Of a DNA stretch of 64,000 bases, positions 1 to 9,133 are shown piece by piece. Numbering within the stretch: the first letter of the stretch is position 1; the number at the start of each line of letters is the position of its first letter. Below the pieces are notes generated by a model. The model worked only from the letters and a program-made list of their open reading frames with translations. It was not told where the DNA came from and ran no database searches. The position numbers and the translations under genes were made by a program. The stretch is from Flavobacteriales bacterium (GTDB lineage: Bacteria; Bacteroidota; Bacteroidia; Flavobacteriales; CAJXXR01): the NCBI GenBank assembly GCA_025210805.1, contig JAOAQX010000003.1:124001-188000 (forward strand). Direction: 5' to 3'.

Positions 1-3000
1 GTGAAGATGCATTCAAGGTTGCTGAAACATCTGTTAAGTTTGTTACATTAAGATTCACTGGTGTAGCACAGCTATCCATTTCTTCCCATGAAACATTATC
101 TATATGAATATAGTTATAAGTTCCGTTTTCTTTTAATCTAAATGCAATATACTTATCTGTTCCTGTATAATTAGCAAAACCATACTCAACTTCTTGGTAA
201 GATGTAGAAGTTGATGGATAAGTTGCTAACTCTGTAAATGTAGCAGGGTCAGTATTATCTGTCATCGTTCCCAATTGAAGAGTTCCAACTGGTCCATAAG
301 CTCTTCTATAGTTGAATACTAGCTTTCTATCACCACTATTCATATTAGACAGTTCAGGTGTTATTGCAAGAACTTCTTCATTATTAGCAGAACTACTGTG
401 GTATAAACGAACCGACTTAGAACTTGATTGAGCATATCCATTATAGATCGCACTGGTAACGAAACCTGATGGAGCATTTGCAATAAATGACCAACAAGGT
501 GCTCCATTTTCAAATCCTTCGTCTAAAGAATCTTGAGCAGTACATGCGGTAGTAAAATCAACACCATTCAGCATCCAATCAGATTGAACGATACCACAAT
601 TTGTTAAGAAATAAATTTCATATTGTGAGTTTGGATTCAGTCCTGAAATGGCAAAGTTTGTTGAAGTAATCGTATCTGTAGCAACACCAGTTACTGATTG
701 ACCAGCTGTTAAGTTTACAATTTCTGCAAACCACTCCGTATCGGCAGTATCAGCAGGAGTAAATGATCCAAAAACAGTATTTGCATTAGCACTATCTACA
801 ACTACATTCGTTGGTGGATAACATGTAGGAGCAATTTCCCAAATTACATCATCCATATATACATCAACACCATAAGATGAATTCCAGTCATAACGGAAAG
901 CGATTCTTGTTCCTTGGAAGTTTGGATAATCAGATGGTTTAAAATCATATTTTGTATATGATGAACCTGTTACTGTAATCGTTTCAAGTTCTACAAATGA
1001 ATCCTCATCCGTAATATCTGTAATATATCCTACTTCAATTTTTCTAACATGTGAACTTGAGTTATAACTACCTCTCAACCAGAAAGTCATCCACTTATCT
1101 GAAAGTGAGTCAAGCTCTGGAGAATAAAGAATCATATCAGGAATCAAACTACTTGATTGAGATCCGTGATCGAAATCCATTTTATATGAACCAGATTTTG
1201 CAGAATATTGAGTAATCTTAATAGATGCATTTGACGAAGCAGGAACATTTGCTAATATAGATCCCCAACAATTTGGCATGTCTGCACCATTTGCATTATC
1301 GAAGTTCTCTGTGAATGAGGTGAAAATACCACAATCTGTATTAAAGCTAACTGATGGTCCATTTACGGTATCTGAAGTACAGTACGTTGTCAAAGACATA
1401 TTATAAGAAGTACTTGACATTAATCCTGTAACTGTAAAAGGTGATGCTGTTGCAGTACCTGTAACAGTATCTGTTAAATCTGCTGAAATAGCTTCATAGT
1501 AGAACGATTGTGATTGATCTGCAACATCAATAAAGCTAAAGTTAGCTGTGGTAAGCGTTGCTGAGTCAAAAGTTAAGCTGAATGCTGGCTCACAAGTTGA
1601 GAAAGAGCGTACTCCAATATTATCAACAAACATGTTTGCTCCAGTATATGTTCCTCCAGAAGTTTTTCCTGCAGTAAATCTAAATTTCAAAGTTTGCCCA
1701 ACTAATGTAGTAGGTAACAAAACTAATTTTTCTTCCCAAACATGAGGGTTTACCGCATTGGTAAAAGAACTAGAAGTAGATGTAGATAAATCTTCATTTT
1801 CTTGTAACCAAAGGTTTGTCCATGTTGAACCACCATTTGTAGAATACTCTATTTTTAAAGAAGTGTTTGCTGTACCAGAATACTTAGTATTTGCTACATC
1901 AAAATGAAGGTAACCACCTGTTGAGTAATTTACTTCGGCAGTTGTAAACCAAATTGGCGTTTGTGTAGAAGTCATATAACGCGTAGGAGCTCTCATAGAC
2001 TTTCCATTAGAAGTATAGTGATTCCACTGATCTCCAGAAACCATTGGTCCAATTTCAAAACAGTCTGGAGCGAAATTATCAATTGAATCTACATAAGGCA
2101 TTGAGAAAGGAACACAAAGCGTTTGGAAGTTCAATGGCCCAATCCATGTACTTGAATCAGTTCCCGAACATTGTGCATTAACATAAACTGCATAATCTGT
2201 AGATGCAGCTAATCCTGTAAGGGTAATTGTTGGGTTTGTAGTTGCGATATAGTCATCTTCAAATTCTTGAGTCTCTCCATTATCAAGATTCACTAATTCG
2301 ATTCCCCATTCTGTTTCACCATCATTGGCTGTCCAAGAAAGTGTAATTCCACTAGCTGTTAACAAAGTATCCGTTAATCCTGAAGGTGGAAGACATGAAG
2401 GATCTGTTGTAAACGAAACTGCAGCAGACCACGCTCCATTACCATCTACTACTCCACAATTTGCTCTTACTTTAAAAGAGTAATCTGTTTCTGGTAAAAG
2501 AGAGGTAAATGTGTATGTTGAATCTGTAATACTCGTAACTGTTGGGTTTCCTGTAAAGGTTCCACTAGCTGAAGTATTAATCAATTCAATCTCCCATGCA
2601 TCTTCGGCTGAAATCCATTCAGCAACCGCAGAAACATCGGTGATATTTTGAATTGTTACATTCGATACTGGCAAACATGTAGGATCTGTTGTGAAATTCA
2701 ACGGCCCAGCCCACATACTAGAATCTGGAGAACACATTGCTCTAACGTAAATTGCATAGTCATTATCTGGTGTTAGTGAAGTTAAACTCACTTCTGAATT
2801 TCCGATAATGGTATTTGTTGGTGTTCCAGTAGCTGTATCTCCAGCTTCAACATTAACTAATTCATATTCCCACAAAAGAGCGGTTCCATTTTCATTGAAA
2901 TCAATGGTTGCAGTTGTTGTACCAATTGTCGTTGCATCCAATTCATTTGGTGGCGGACAAGTTGTTTGAATATACGTATAATCAACTGTTAAGTTAGTTA

Positions 3001-3394
3001 CTGTAGCATCAGAAACAGGGTCTGTGTTATGGATTTTAACTTGAATACTATCAATATTATTCAAATCAATCCCATGATCTGAAAGCATCACACTTTGATC
3101 ACAGGTTCCATCTAAAATGGTTTGACCATTTACGATGATGTCAAAATTATACCAGCTAGGGCAATAAACACTTGATCCTGAGCCATAGGTTATCACTGAT
3201 TGGACTTCAACTTCTGTTATCCATCCATTGGTTGCTGTATCCGCACAAGAAGGGCTATAAACCGAGGTAATATAATTCGAAGCATCTTGACCTGACTGCG
3301 TAGCAGTTTCTGTACAAGTCAATGACTGCGAAAACCCTTGATTTACAGCGAAAACCGTTGCGAATGCAGCTAACATTCTTAGTTTTTTAATCAT
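1..3394 (-). CDS. Secreted multidomain fibronectin-III / jelly-roll surface protein (C-terminus beyond window)
   Basis: An uninterrupted reading frame runs leftward from an ATG at 3394 off the window edge (about 1131 codons visible). The N-terminus MIKKLRMLAAFATVFAVNQGFSQ is a signal peptide. After an unassigned domain (about residues 25-142) there are at least six fibronectin type III-like repeats, recognisable by recurrent C-x-P-P/V starts and TDYxxxVRAxC ends, near residues 143, 238, 331, 600, 850 and 1100. Interleaved are three lectin-like / MAM-type modules of the FENFDNA...VDNI kind (about 420-595, 685-848, 945-1095). Such proteins are usually exported by T9SS and act as adhesins or extracellular enzymes; the sorting domain would lie beyond the window, so T9SS export is inferred. 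No catalytic motif is visible. A -7 promoter box lies 35 nt upstream. Confidence 0.85.
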   Translation of the reverse strand, partial: MIKKLRMLAAFATVFAVNQGFSQSLTCTETATQSGQDASNYITSVYSPSCADTATNGWITEVEVQSVITYGSGSSVYCPSWYNFDIIVNGQTILDGTCDQSVMLSDHGIDLNNIDSIQVKIHNTDPVSDATVTNLTVDYTYIQTTCPPPNELDATTIGTTTATIDFNENGTALLWEYELVNVEAGDTATGTPTNTIIGNSEVSLTSLTPDNDYAIYVRAMCSPDSSMWAGPLNFTTDPTCLPVSNVTIQNITDVSAVAEWISAEDAWEIELINTSASGTFTGNPTVTSITDSTYTFTSLLPETDYSFKVRANCGVVDGNGAWSAAVSFTTDPSCLPPSGLTDTLLTASGITLSWTANDGETEWGIELVNLDNGETQEFEDDYIATTNPTITLTGLAASTDYAVYVNAQCSGTDSSTWIGPLNFQTLCVPFSMPYVDSIDNFAPDCFEIGPMVSGDQWNHYTSNGKSMRAPTRYMTSTQTPIWFTTAEVNYSTGGYLHFDVANTKYSGTANTSLKIEYSTNGGSTWTNLWLQENEDLSTSTSSSFTNAVNPHVWEEKLVLLPTTLVGQTLKFRFTAGKTSGGTYTGANMFVDNIGVRSFSTCEPAFSLTFDSATLTTANFSFIDVADQSQSFYYEAISADLTDTVTGTATASPFTVTGLMSSTSYNMSLTTYCTSDTVNGPSVSFNTDCGIFTSFTENFDNANGADMPNCWGSILANVPASSNASIKITQYSAKSGSYKMDFDHGSQSSSLIPDMILYSPELDSLSDKWMTFWLRGSYNSSSHVRKIEVGYITDITDEDSFVELETITVTGSSYTKYDFKPSDYPNFQGTRIAFRYDWNSSYGVDVYMDDVIWEIAPTCYPPTNVVVDSANANTVFGSFTPADTADTEWFAEIVNLTAGQSVTGVATDTITSTNFAISGLNPNSQYEIYFLTNCGIVQSDWMLNGVDFTTACTAQDSLDEGFENGAPCWSFIANAPSGFVTSAIYNGYAQSSSKSVRLYHSSSANNEEVLAITPELSNMNSGDRKLVFNYRRAYGPVGTLQLGTMTDNTDPATFTELATYPSTSTSYQEVEYGFANYTGTDKYIAFRLKENGTYNYIHIDNVSWEEMDSCATPVNLNVTNLTDVSATLNASS

Positions 3395-3428
3395 AAGTTT
3401 TTAGATTTAAGAGTTTAGGTATCAATCC

Positions 3429-3436
3429 CAAATATA
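3429..3436 (-). promoter_or_regulatory. -7 promoter box for the surface protein gene
   Basis: The minus strand reads TATATTTG, an exact match to the Bacteroidota -7 consensus TAnnTTTG, 35 nt before the ATG at 3394. No convincing -33 TTG is present at the usual spacing. Confidence 0.5.
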
Positions 3437-3505
3437 AACATTTTTAATGAAATAGTTACATTTTGTTAATTTATTTTCTCCTAAAATTAGCCCATAAAGT
3501 TTTAT

Positions 3506-3513
3506 TAATTTTG
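3506..3513 (+). promoter_or_regulatory. -7 promoter box for gpmI
   Basis: TAATTTTG matches TAnnTTTG and ends 18 nt before the ATG at 3532. It lies downstream of the alternative in-frame ATG at 3463, so a transcript from it could only use 3532. Confidence 0.5.
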
Positions 3514-3531
3514 CTAAAAAATAAAATAGTT

Positions 3532-5046
3532 ATGTCTTCAAAATGTGCTTTGTTAATCCTAGATGGGTGGGGAATTGGGAATCAGAAACAGTCTGATGCC
3601 GTTTACCACTCCAATACGCCTTTCTTTAAAAAAATGATTTCTCAATACCCAGATGCTACTTTAAGAACCGATGGAAATTTTGTAGGCTTACCCGATGGAC
3701 AAATGGGAAACTCAGAAGTTGGACATTTAAATATCGGATCGGGTAGAGTGGTTTTTCAAGAATTGGTAAAAATTAATAATAGTATTAGCTCTGGAGCAAT
3801 AGCAGAAAACGAAACCTTACTTCAACTCAAAAAACTCGCTAAAAATGCTCCCAACAAAAGAATTCACTTGATGGGATTAGTTTCTGATGGAGGAATTCAT
3901 TCTCATATCAACCATCTAAAAGCTTTGATTAATATTTTAGATGAAAATTCAACCGAAATCTTCCTTCATGCCTTTACAGACGGACGAGACACCGATCCAA
4001 ACGGAGGAAAAGACTATATTCGTTCTCTAATAGAATATATAGAAGATAAGCCTAGCTGTAATTTATCTTCAATAATAGGAAGATACTATGCGATGGACAG
4101 AGACAACCGCTGGGAAAGAATTAAAAAAGCTTATGATTTATTAGTTCACCAAGATGGAGCCGTTTTTGATTCCGCCGAAGAAGTCTTTACACACTCTTAT
4201 CAAAATAATATAACAGATGAATTTATTTTACCATCTATAATAAAAAGCGAAAAAGACTCCCGTATAAAAGAAGGAGATATTGTTTTATGCTTTAATTATA
4301 GAACGGATCGATGTAGAGAAATTTCTATTGCATTGAGTCAAAAAGACCTTCCTGAATACAATATGCGTAAGCTGAATATTGAGTATTTCACCATGACTAA
4401 TTATGATGAAAAATTTGAAAATGTAAATGTGATCTTCAAAAAGAACAACCTCAACAATACGCTTGGTGAAGTAATTTCCAACAACGGTAAAACACAATTA
4501 AGAATTGCCGAAACGGAGAAATACCCACATGTGACTTTCTTTTTTAGTGGAGGAAGAGAACAGGAGTTTGATGGAGAAAAAAGGATTTTAATAAACTCCC
4601 CAAAAGTAGCCACCTATGACTTGCAACCAGAAATGGGCGCTCAAGAAATAAAAGATGCAACCATCCAACATATCCAATCAGAAGAGGCATCGGATTTTAT
4701 TTGTTTGAATTTCGCCAACCCAGATATGGTGGGACACACAGGTGTTTATGAAGCCGTACAAAAAGCAGTGGAAACGGTAGATTCTTGCCTATCCGAGTTG
4801 GTTCCAGAGTTAATTGCTCAAGATTATCAAATAATCGTAATTGCCGATCACGGAAATGCGGAGTTTATGATTAATGAAGACGGTAGCAAGCATACCGCAC
4901 ATACCACAAACCCAGTTCCTGTAATTTTAGCAAACAGTGAGCAAAAGAGTATTAATAATGGAAAATTGGCAGATATTGCACCCACAATTCTGAAGATTAT
5001 GGGAATCGAACAACCTTCAGAAATGGATGGAGTTCCTTTGTTTTAG
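3532..5046 (+). CDS. gpmI: 2,3-bisphosphoglycerate-independent phosphoglycerate mutase
   Basis: A 504-residue glycolytic enzyme interconverting 3- and 2-phosphoglycerate with two metal ions. Family landmarks are visible: LILDGWG near the N-terminus (metal ligand Asp11), DGQMGNSEVGH with the phosphorylated Ser61, FTDGRDTDP, YYAMDRDNRWER in the mobile substrate-binding domain, and IADHGNAE followed by HTAHTTNPVP (metal ligands) near the C-terminus. Length is typical. The frame is open from an ATG at 3463, but those extra 23 residues are hydrophobic, not family-like, and lie upstream of the -7 box, so the start MSSKCALL at 3532 is chosen. It stands alone with its own promoter and a strong terminator. 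Confidence 0.97.
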   Translation: MSSKCALLILDGWGIGNQKQSDAVYHSNTPFFKKMISQYPDATLRTDGNFVGLPDGQMGNSEVGHLNIGSGRVVFQELVKINNSISSGAIAENETLLQLKKLAKNAPNKRIHLMGLVSDGGIHSHINHLKALINILDENSTEIFLHAFTDGRDTDPNGGKDYIRSLIEYIEDKPSCNLSSIIGRYYAMDRDNRWERIKKAYDLLVHQDGAVFDSAEEVFTHSYQNNITDEFILPSIIKSEKDSRIKEGDIVLCFNYRTDRCREISIALSQKDLPEYNMRKLNIEYFTMTNYDEKFENVNVIFKKNNLNNTLGEVISNNGKTQLRIAETEKYPHVTFFFSGGREQEFDGEKRILINSPKVATYDLQPEMGAQEIKDATIQHIQSEEASDFICLNFANPDMVGHTGVYEAVQKAVETVDSCLSELVPELIAQDYQIIVIADHGNAEFMINEDGSKHTAHTTNPVPVILANSEQKSINNGKLADIAPTILKIMGIEQPSEMDGVPLF

Positions 5047-5071
5047 ATCCGATTTTATAATTCTACCAGTT

Positions 5072-5108
5072 AAAAACCCTTGATTTATTTAATATCTCAA
5101 GGGTTTTT
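5072..5108 (+). terminator. Rho-independent terminator after gpmI
   Basis: Twelve-base perfect inverted repeat (AAAAACCCTTGA / TCAAGGGTTTTT) with a 13-nt loop, ending in a T-tract, 26 nt after the gpmI stop. From here to the promoter at 5360 the sequence is AT-rich and I see nothing else in it. Confidence 0.85.
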
Positions 5109-5359
5109 ACTTCCAAAAATAACACATTAAATCTTCACCATTAAAACTAATTTATCACTAAATATCAAATGTTTAAGGTATAAAGAAATATAGTAAAATC
5201 ATATATCATATTTTCCTATCCCTCCCGAAAATTTGATACTGACAATTCAAAAATGGGGTTTACACATAACTTTTTCACTTTTCTACCATTGATTCACTTT
5301 AATTCTCATTTTTACTTTAAATAATCCTTTCCAAAATGGATTTTTCCAACTGCATTTTT

Positions 5360-5367
5360 TACATTTG
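5360..5367 (+). promoter_or_regulatory. -7 promoter box for the amino-acid dehydrogenase / nhaD operon
   Basis: TACATTTG matches TAnnTTTG and ends 33 nt before the ATG at 5401. No clear -33 element is present. Confidence 0.45.
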
Positions 5368-5400
5368 TGAAGTTTAAAAAGCTTTGCTAAAAATACATCA

Positions 5401-6627
5401 ATGAAAGAGACACTAAAGTTTTACGAAACCAAAGCACCAGAGATTGTCTTTGAGTGGCATGATTCTGAAACAGAAGCAAAAGGTTGGGTAGTAATCAACT
5501 CACTTAGAGGTGGAGCTGCCGGAGGGGGAACGAGAATGAGAAAAGGACTTAACAAACACGAGGTCGTTTCTCTTGCCAAAACAATGGAAGTAAAATTTAC
5601 CGTTGCAGGTCCAGATATAGGTGGTGCAAAATCGGGAATCGATTTTGATCCTGCAGATCCTCGTAAAGAAGGTGTTCTAAAAAGATGGTATAAAGCCGTT
5701 AAACCACTCCTTAAAAACTACTATGGTACAGGTGGAGATCTCAATGTGGATGAGATCCATGAAGTAATCCCTATTTGTAGCGAACTTGGAATAGATCATC
5801 CACAAGAAGGCGTTTTTAATGGACATTTTGCTCCAACAGATGAAGCAAAGAAGGTCATTATCAAACAACTTCAAGAAGGAGTTCTTTATCCAGTTACAAA
5901 TCCTGAACTTACACCAGAAATTAACGGAAAATACACAGTAGCCGATATGATTACTGGATATGGTGTTTCTGAAGCCGTAAGACATTTCTATGATATTTAT
6001 GGAGGAACTCTGGAAGGAAAAAGAGTCATCATTCAAGGATGGGGAAATGTAGGTGCAGCTGCCGCTTATTACCAAGCTAAAGCTGGAGCTAAAGTTGTGG
6101 GAATTATCGACCGTGTTGGTGGTTTGCTTAACGCCGATGGATTTAGCCTTGAAGAAATAGAAAATCTTTTCCTAAAAAAAGAAGGAAACTATTTAGTTGC
6201 TGAAAATATGCTTTCATTTGACGAAATCAATGAAAAAATATGGACTGTTGGAGCAGAAATTTTTGTTCCTGCCGCTGCCTCAAGATTGGTAAAGAAGTCT
6301 CAAGTTGACTTAATGAAAGAAAACGGATTAGAAGTCATCTCATGTGGAGCCAATGTTCCTTTTGCTGATGAAGATATTTTCTTTGGACCCACAGGAGAAT
6401 ATACCGATGCTCTTGTTTCAGTAATTCCAGACTTTATTGCTAATTGTGGAATGGCTAGAGTATTTGCTTATTTAATGCAGCATGGGATAGAATTATCAGA
6501 TAATAATATCTTTGAAGATACTTCATCTAGAATTAGAAAAGCATTAGAAATTGCTCACGATAAAAATGAATCTAAACTCAATCTCTCTAAAGTAGCTTTT
6601 GAGATTGCACTTAATAAATTAGTATAA
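5401..6627 (+). CDS. Glu/Leu/Phe/Val dehydrogenase family protein
   Basis: A 408-residue NAD(P)-dependent amino-acid dehydrogenase for reversible oxidative deamination. The N-terminal half has the substrate region GGAAGGGTRMRKG followed by AGPDIGGAKSGIDFDP, where the Lys of GGAKSG corresponds to the catalytic lysine. The C-terminal half has a Rossmann fold beginning RVIIQGWGNVGAAAA. The glycine-rich GGTRM signature is closer to the leucine/valine branch than to classical GdhA, but the length and insertions do not fix the substrate, so no gene symbol is given. The stop overlaps the nhaD start by one base (TAATG), indicating translational coupling. Confidence 0.9.
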   Translation: MKETLKFYETKAPEIVFEWHDSETEAKGWVVINSLRGGAAGGGTRMRKGLNKHEVVSLAKTMEVKFTVAGPDIGGAKSGIDFDPADPRKEGVLKRWYKAVKPLLKNYYGTGGDLNVDEIHEVIPICSELGIDHPQEGVFNGHFAPTDEAKKVIIKQLQEGVLYPVTNPELTPEINGKYTVADMITGYGVSEAVRHFYDIYGGTLEGKRVIIQGWGNVGAAAAYYQAKAGAKVVGIIDRVGGLLNADGFSLEEIENLFLKKEGNYLVAENMLSFDEINEKIWTVGAEIFVPAAASRLVKKSQVDLMKENGLEVISCGANVPFADEDIFFGPTGEYTDALVSVIPDFIANCGMARVFAYLMQHGIELSDNNIFEDTSSRIRKALEIAHDKNESKLNLSKVAFEIALNKLV

Positions 6628-7979
6628 TGGAAACGCTGATTATTTTAATCTTTGTAATAGGATATCTAGCTATTACACTAGAACATAACTTAAAAATAGA
6701 CAAGCTCATTCCAGCTTTAGCCATGATGGCTCTAGCTTGGGCTGCTGTAGCTTTTGGAATTGATAGTTTTGCCCAATGGTTTGACTCGGGAAAACATGCC
6801 TTAATGGAAAATTTTGGGATGATGGAACACGCCGACAAAATGCACCTAATGGAAGAAACCCTTCTTCACCACTTAGGGAAAACGGCCGAAATTCTATTTT
6901 TCTTGATGGGAGCCATGACTATTGTCGAAATTATCGATTATTACGATGGTTTTGCAACCTTTAAAAATTATATCCAAACTCGTAGTAAGAAAAAATTGCT
7001 TTGGATTTTCGCTTTCTTAGCATTTATCCTTTCGGCAATTATTGATAATCTTACCGCAACTATTGTATTGATTTCTATCCTACAAAAAATCATCAAGGAT
7101 ACAAATACCAAACTATGGTTTGGAGGGATGATAATTGTTGCAGCTAATGCCGGTGGAGCTTGGTCTCCAATTGGAGATGTTACCACAACCATGCTTTGGA
7201 TTGGAGATAAAGTAACTACAGGAAAACTTCTTTCTTATCTACTTCTTCCATCATTGCTTACCATGATTATCCCTACTTTTATTGCTTCTTTCCTTCCTGC
7301 ATTTCAGGGAGAAATAGAACCGATTCCAGAATCTGATAAACCAGCTAGTAAATTTGGGCCAACAATGCTTTACCTTGGTTTAGCAGGAATCATTTTTGTA
7401 CCAATTTTTAAAGTACTTACTCACCTTCCTCCTTATGTAGGAATGATGCTTTCACTTTCTGTAGTTTGTATTTTTGCTGAGATTTATAGTCGTGCTAAAT
7501 TTAGCATCGGAGATGTAGTATCTGATCATACTCACCACAGCCCAGTACACCACTCGCTTTCTAAAATAGAAATGCCTTCTATACTTTTCTTCTTTGGAAT
7601 TTTGATGGCAGTTGCTGCTTTAGAATCTCTAGGATTACTCTTTATTGGTGCTGAGTCTATGAGAGAAGTTATTCCAAACACAGATATTGTTGTAATGCTC
7701 CTAGGAGTTGGATCAGCCATTGTGGATAATGTACCACTTGTGGCAGCTTCTATGGGAATGTTTACAGAAGGTACTGATGATCAGCTTTGGCATTTTGTTG
7801 CCTTTGCAGCGGGTACAGGTGGTTCGATGCTTATTATCGGTTCTGCCGCTGGAGTTGTTGCTATGGGAATGTTAAAAATTGACTTCTTCTGGTATTTAAA
7901 GAAAATTTCTTGGCTTGCCTTTATTGGTTTTGCTATAGGATCTATTTCTTTTATGCTCCTTAGAGGATTTGTAGGCTAG
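6627..7979 (+). CDS. nhaD: NhaD-type Na+/H+ antiporter
   Basis: A 450-residue polytopic membrane protein with about a dozen hydrophobic segments. Conserved NhaD/arsenite-permease-superfamily sections are visible: ILFFLMGAMTIVEIID, LSAIIDNLTATIVL, ANAGGAWSPIGDVTTTMLWI and the second-half counterpart GSAIVDNVPLVAASMGM with FAAGTGGSMLIIGSAAG. The paired Asp-Asn and Asp-Asn-Val motifs in the two inverted halves are expected for ion binding. It would extrude sodium in exchange for protons across the inner membrane, in keeping with a marine lifestyle. It is translationally coupled to the upstream dehydrogenase. Confidence 0.93.
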   Translation: METLIILIFVIGYLAITLEHNLKIDKLIPALAMMALAWAAVAFGIDSFAQWFDSGKHALMENFGMMEHADKMHLMEETLLHHLGKTAEILFFLMGAMTIVEIIDYYDGFATFKNYIQTRSKKKLLWIFAFLAFILSAIIDNLTATIVLISILQKIIKDTNTKLWFGGMIIVAANAGGAWSPIGDVTTTMLWIGDKVTTGKLLSYLLLPSLLTMIIPTFIASFLPAFQGEIEPIPESDKPASKFGPTMLYLGLAGIIFVPIFKVLTHLPPYVGMMLSLSVVCIFAEIYSRAKFSIGDVVSDHTHHSPVHHSLSKIEMPSILFFFGILMAVAALESLGLLFIGAESMREVIPNTDIVVMLLGVGSAIVDNVPLVAASMGMFTEGTDDQLWHFVAFAAGTGGSMLIIGSAAGVVAMGMLKIDFFWYLKKISWLAFIGFAIGSISFMLLRGFVG

Positions 7980-8003
7980 TTTACTGAGCTTTTCGATATT
8001 ATT

Positions 8004-8035
8004 AAACCCCATTTCATTTATTTGAAATGGGGTTT
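8004..8035 (+). terminator. Terminator after nhaD
   Basis: Perfect 13-bp inverted repeat AAACCCCATTTCA / TGAAATGGGGTTT with a 6-nt loop, 24 nt after the nhaD stop. The A-rich left and T-rich right flanks could let it work in both directions. Confidence 0.8.
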
Positions 8036-8154
8036 CTATTGTTTAAAGCTTTAGAATTTAACAAATAAACGACCAAATACCATCTCCCAAATAGTAGAAT
8101 ACTACGTGATAATCCTTATCTTGCATCAGTTTATAAATTTTAGAAAAAACAAAC

Positions 8155-9126
8155 ATGAAATACGCTAATAATATCTTGGGGCTGATTGGTAATACCCCTA
8201 TGGTAAAGCTCAACGATGTTGCCAAAGACCTTAAACCCCTAATACTTGCTAAACTAGAATATCTAAATCCAGGAGGAAGTAGTAAAGACAGGATAGCTGT
8301 TTCCATGCTAGACCAAGCCGAAAAAGACGGACTTCTAAAACCTGGAGGCACAGTAGTAGAACCTACTTCAGGAAATACAGGAGTAGGATTAGCAATGGTT
8401 TGTAAACTAAGAGGATATCAAGCTATTTTTACCATGCCCGATAAAATGAGTATGGAAAAACAAAGACTTCTTGAAGCCTATGGAGCAAAAGTACTTAGAT
8501 GCCCAACAGCTGTTGAGCCAGAAGATCCAAAATCTTACTATTCCGTAGCCAAACAAAAAGTTACAGAAATAGAAGGTGCATTTTCTCCAAATCAGTATTT
8601 TAACCAAAACAATCCAAAAGCACACTATGTGAGTACGGGACCAGAAATATGGGAAGATACTGAAGGTAAAATCACTCATTTTGTTGCAGGAATGGGAACT
8701 GGAGGAACAATTTCAGGAACTGCCAAATATCTTAAAGAAAAGAACCCCAATATCAAAATAATTGGAGCAGATACAGAAGGATCTCTTTACTCTGGACGTT
8801 TCTATGGTACTGAAGAAGTAGTTCATTCCTATCTTATTGAAGGTATTGGAGAAGATTTCATGCCCGAAACCATGGATTTATCGGCAATAGATGAAGTACT
8901 TACTGTTACGGATAAAGATGCTTATGAAATGACCAGAAAGCTCACACAATCTGAAGCACTTCTTGGTGGATCATCAGCAGGTGCAGCAGTAGTAGCCGCT
9001 TTAGAATACGCTAAGAATTTAACAGAAGATGATGTGATGGTGGTCTTTTTACCAGACTCAGGACGTAGTTATCTTTCTACGGTGTATAACGACAATTGGA
9101 TGAAGGAAAACAAACTAATGAACTAA
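8155..9126 (+). CDS. PLP-dependent cysteine synthase / cystathionine beta-synthase
   Basis: A 323-residue fold-type II PLP enzyme. IGNTPMVKL starts the family domain, Lys44 in NPGGSSKDR forms the Schiff base, TSGNTGVGLA is the substrate/asparagine loop, and GMGTGGTISG binds the PLP phosphate. The section GSLYSGRFYGTEEVVHSYLI followed by EGIGEDFMP resembles the catalytic domain of cystathionine beta-synthases more than plain CysK, although no C-terminal CBS pair is present. The next gene, 7 nt downstream, is a cystathionine gamma-synthase/lyase, which supports a transsulfuration role (homocysteine plus serine to cystathionine). O-acetylserine sulfhydrylase activity cannot be excluded. Confidence 0.9.
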   Translation: MKYANNILGLIGNTPMVKLNDVAKDLKPLILAKLEYLNPGGSSKDRIAVSMLDQAEKDGLLKPGGTVVEPTSGNTGVGLAMVCKLRGYQAIFTMPDKMSMEKQRLLEAYGAKVLRCPTAVEPEDPKSYYSVAKQKVTEIEGAFSPNQYFNQNNPKAHYVSTGPEIWEDTEGKITHFVAGMGTGGTISGTAKYLKEKNPNIKIIGADTEGSLYSGRFYGTEEVVHSYLIEGIGEDFMPETMDLSAIDEVLTVTDKDAYEMTRKLTQSEALLGGSSAGAAVVAALEYAKNLTEDDVMVVFLPDSGRSYLSTVYNDNWMKENKLMN

Positions 9127-9133
9127 CAGAAAG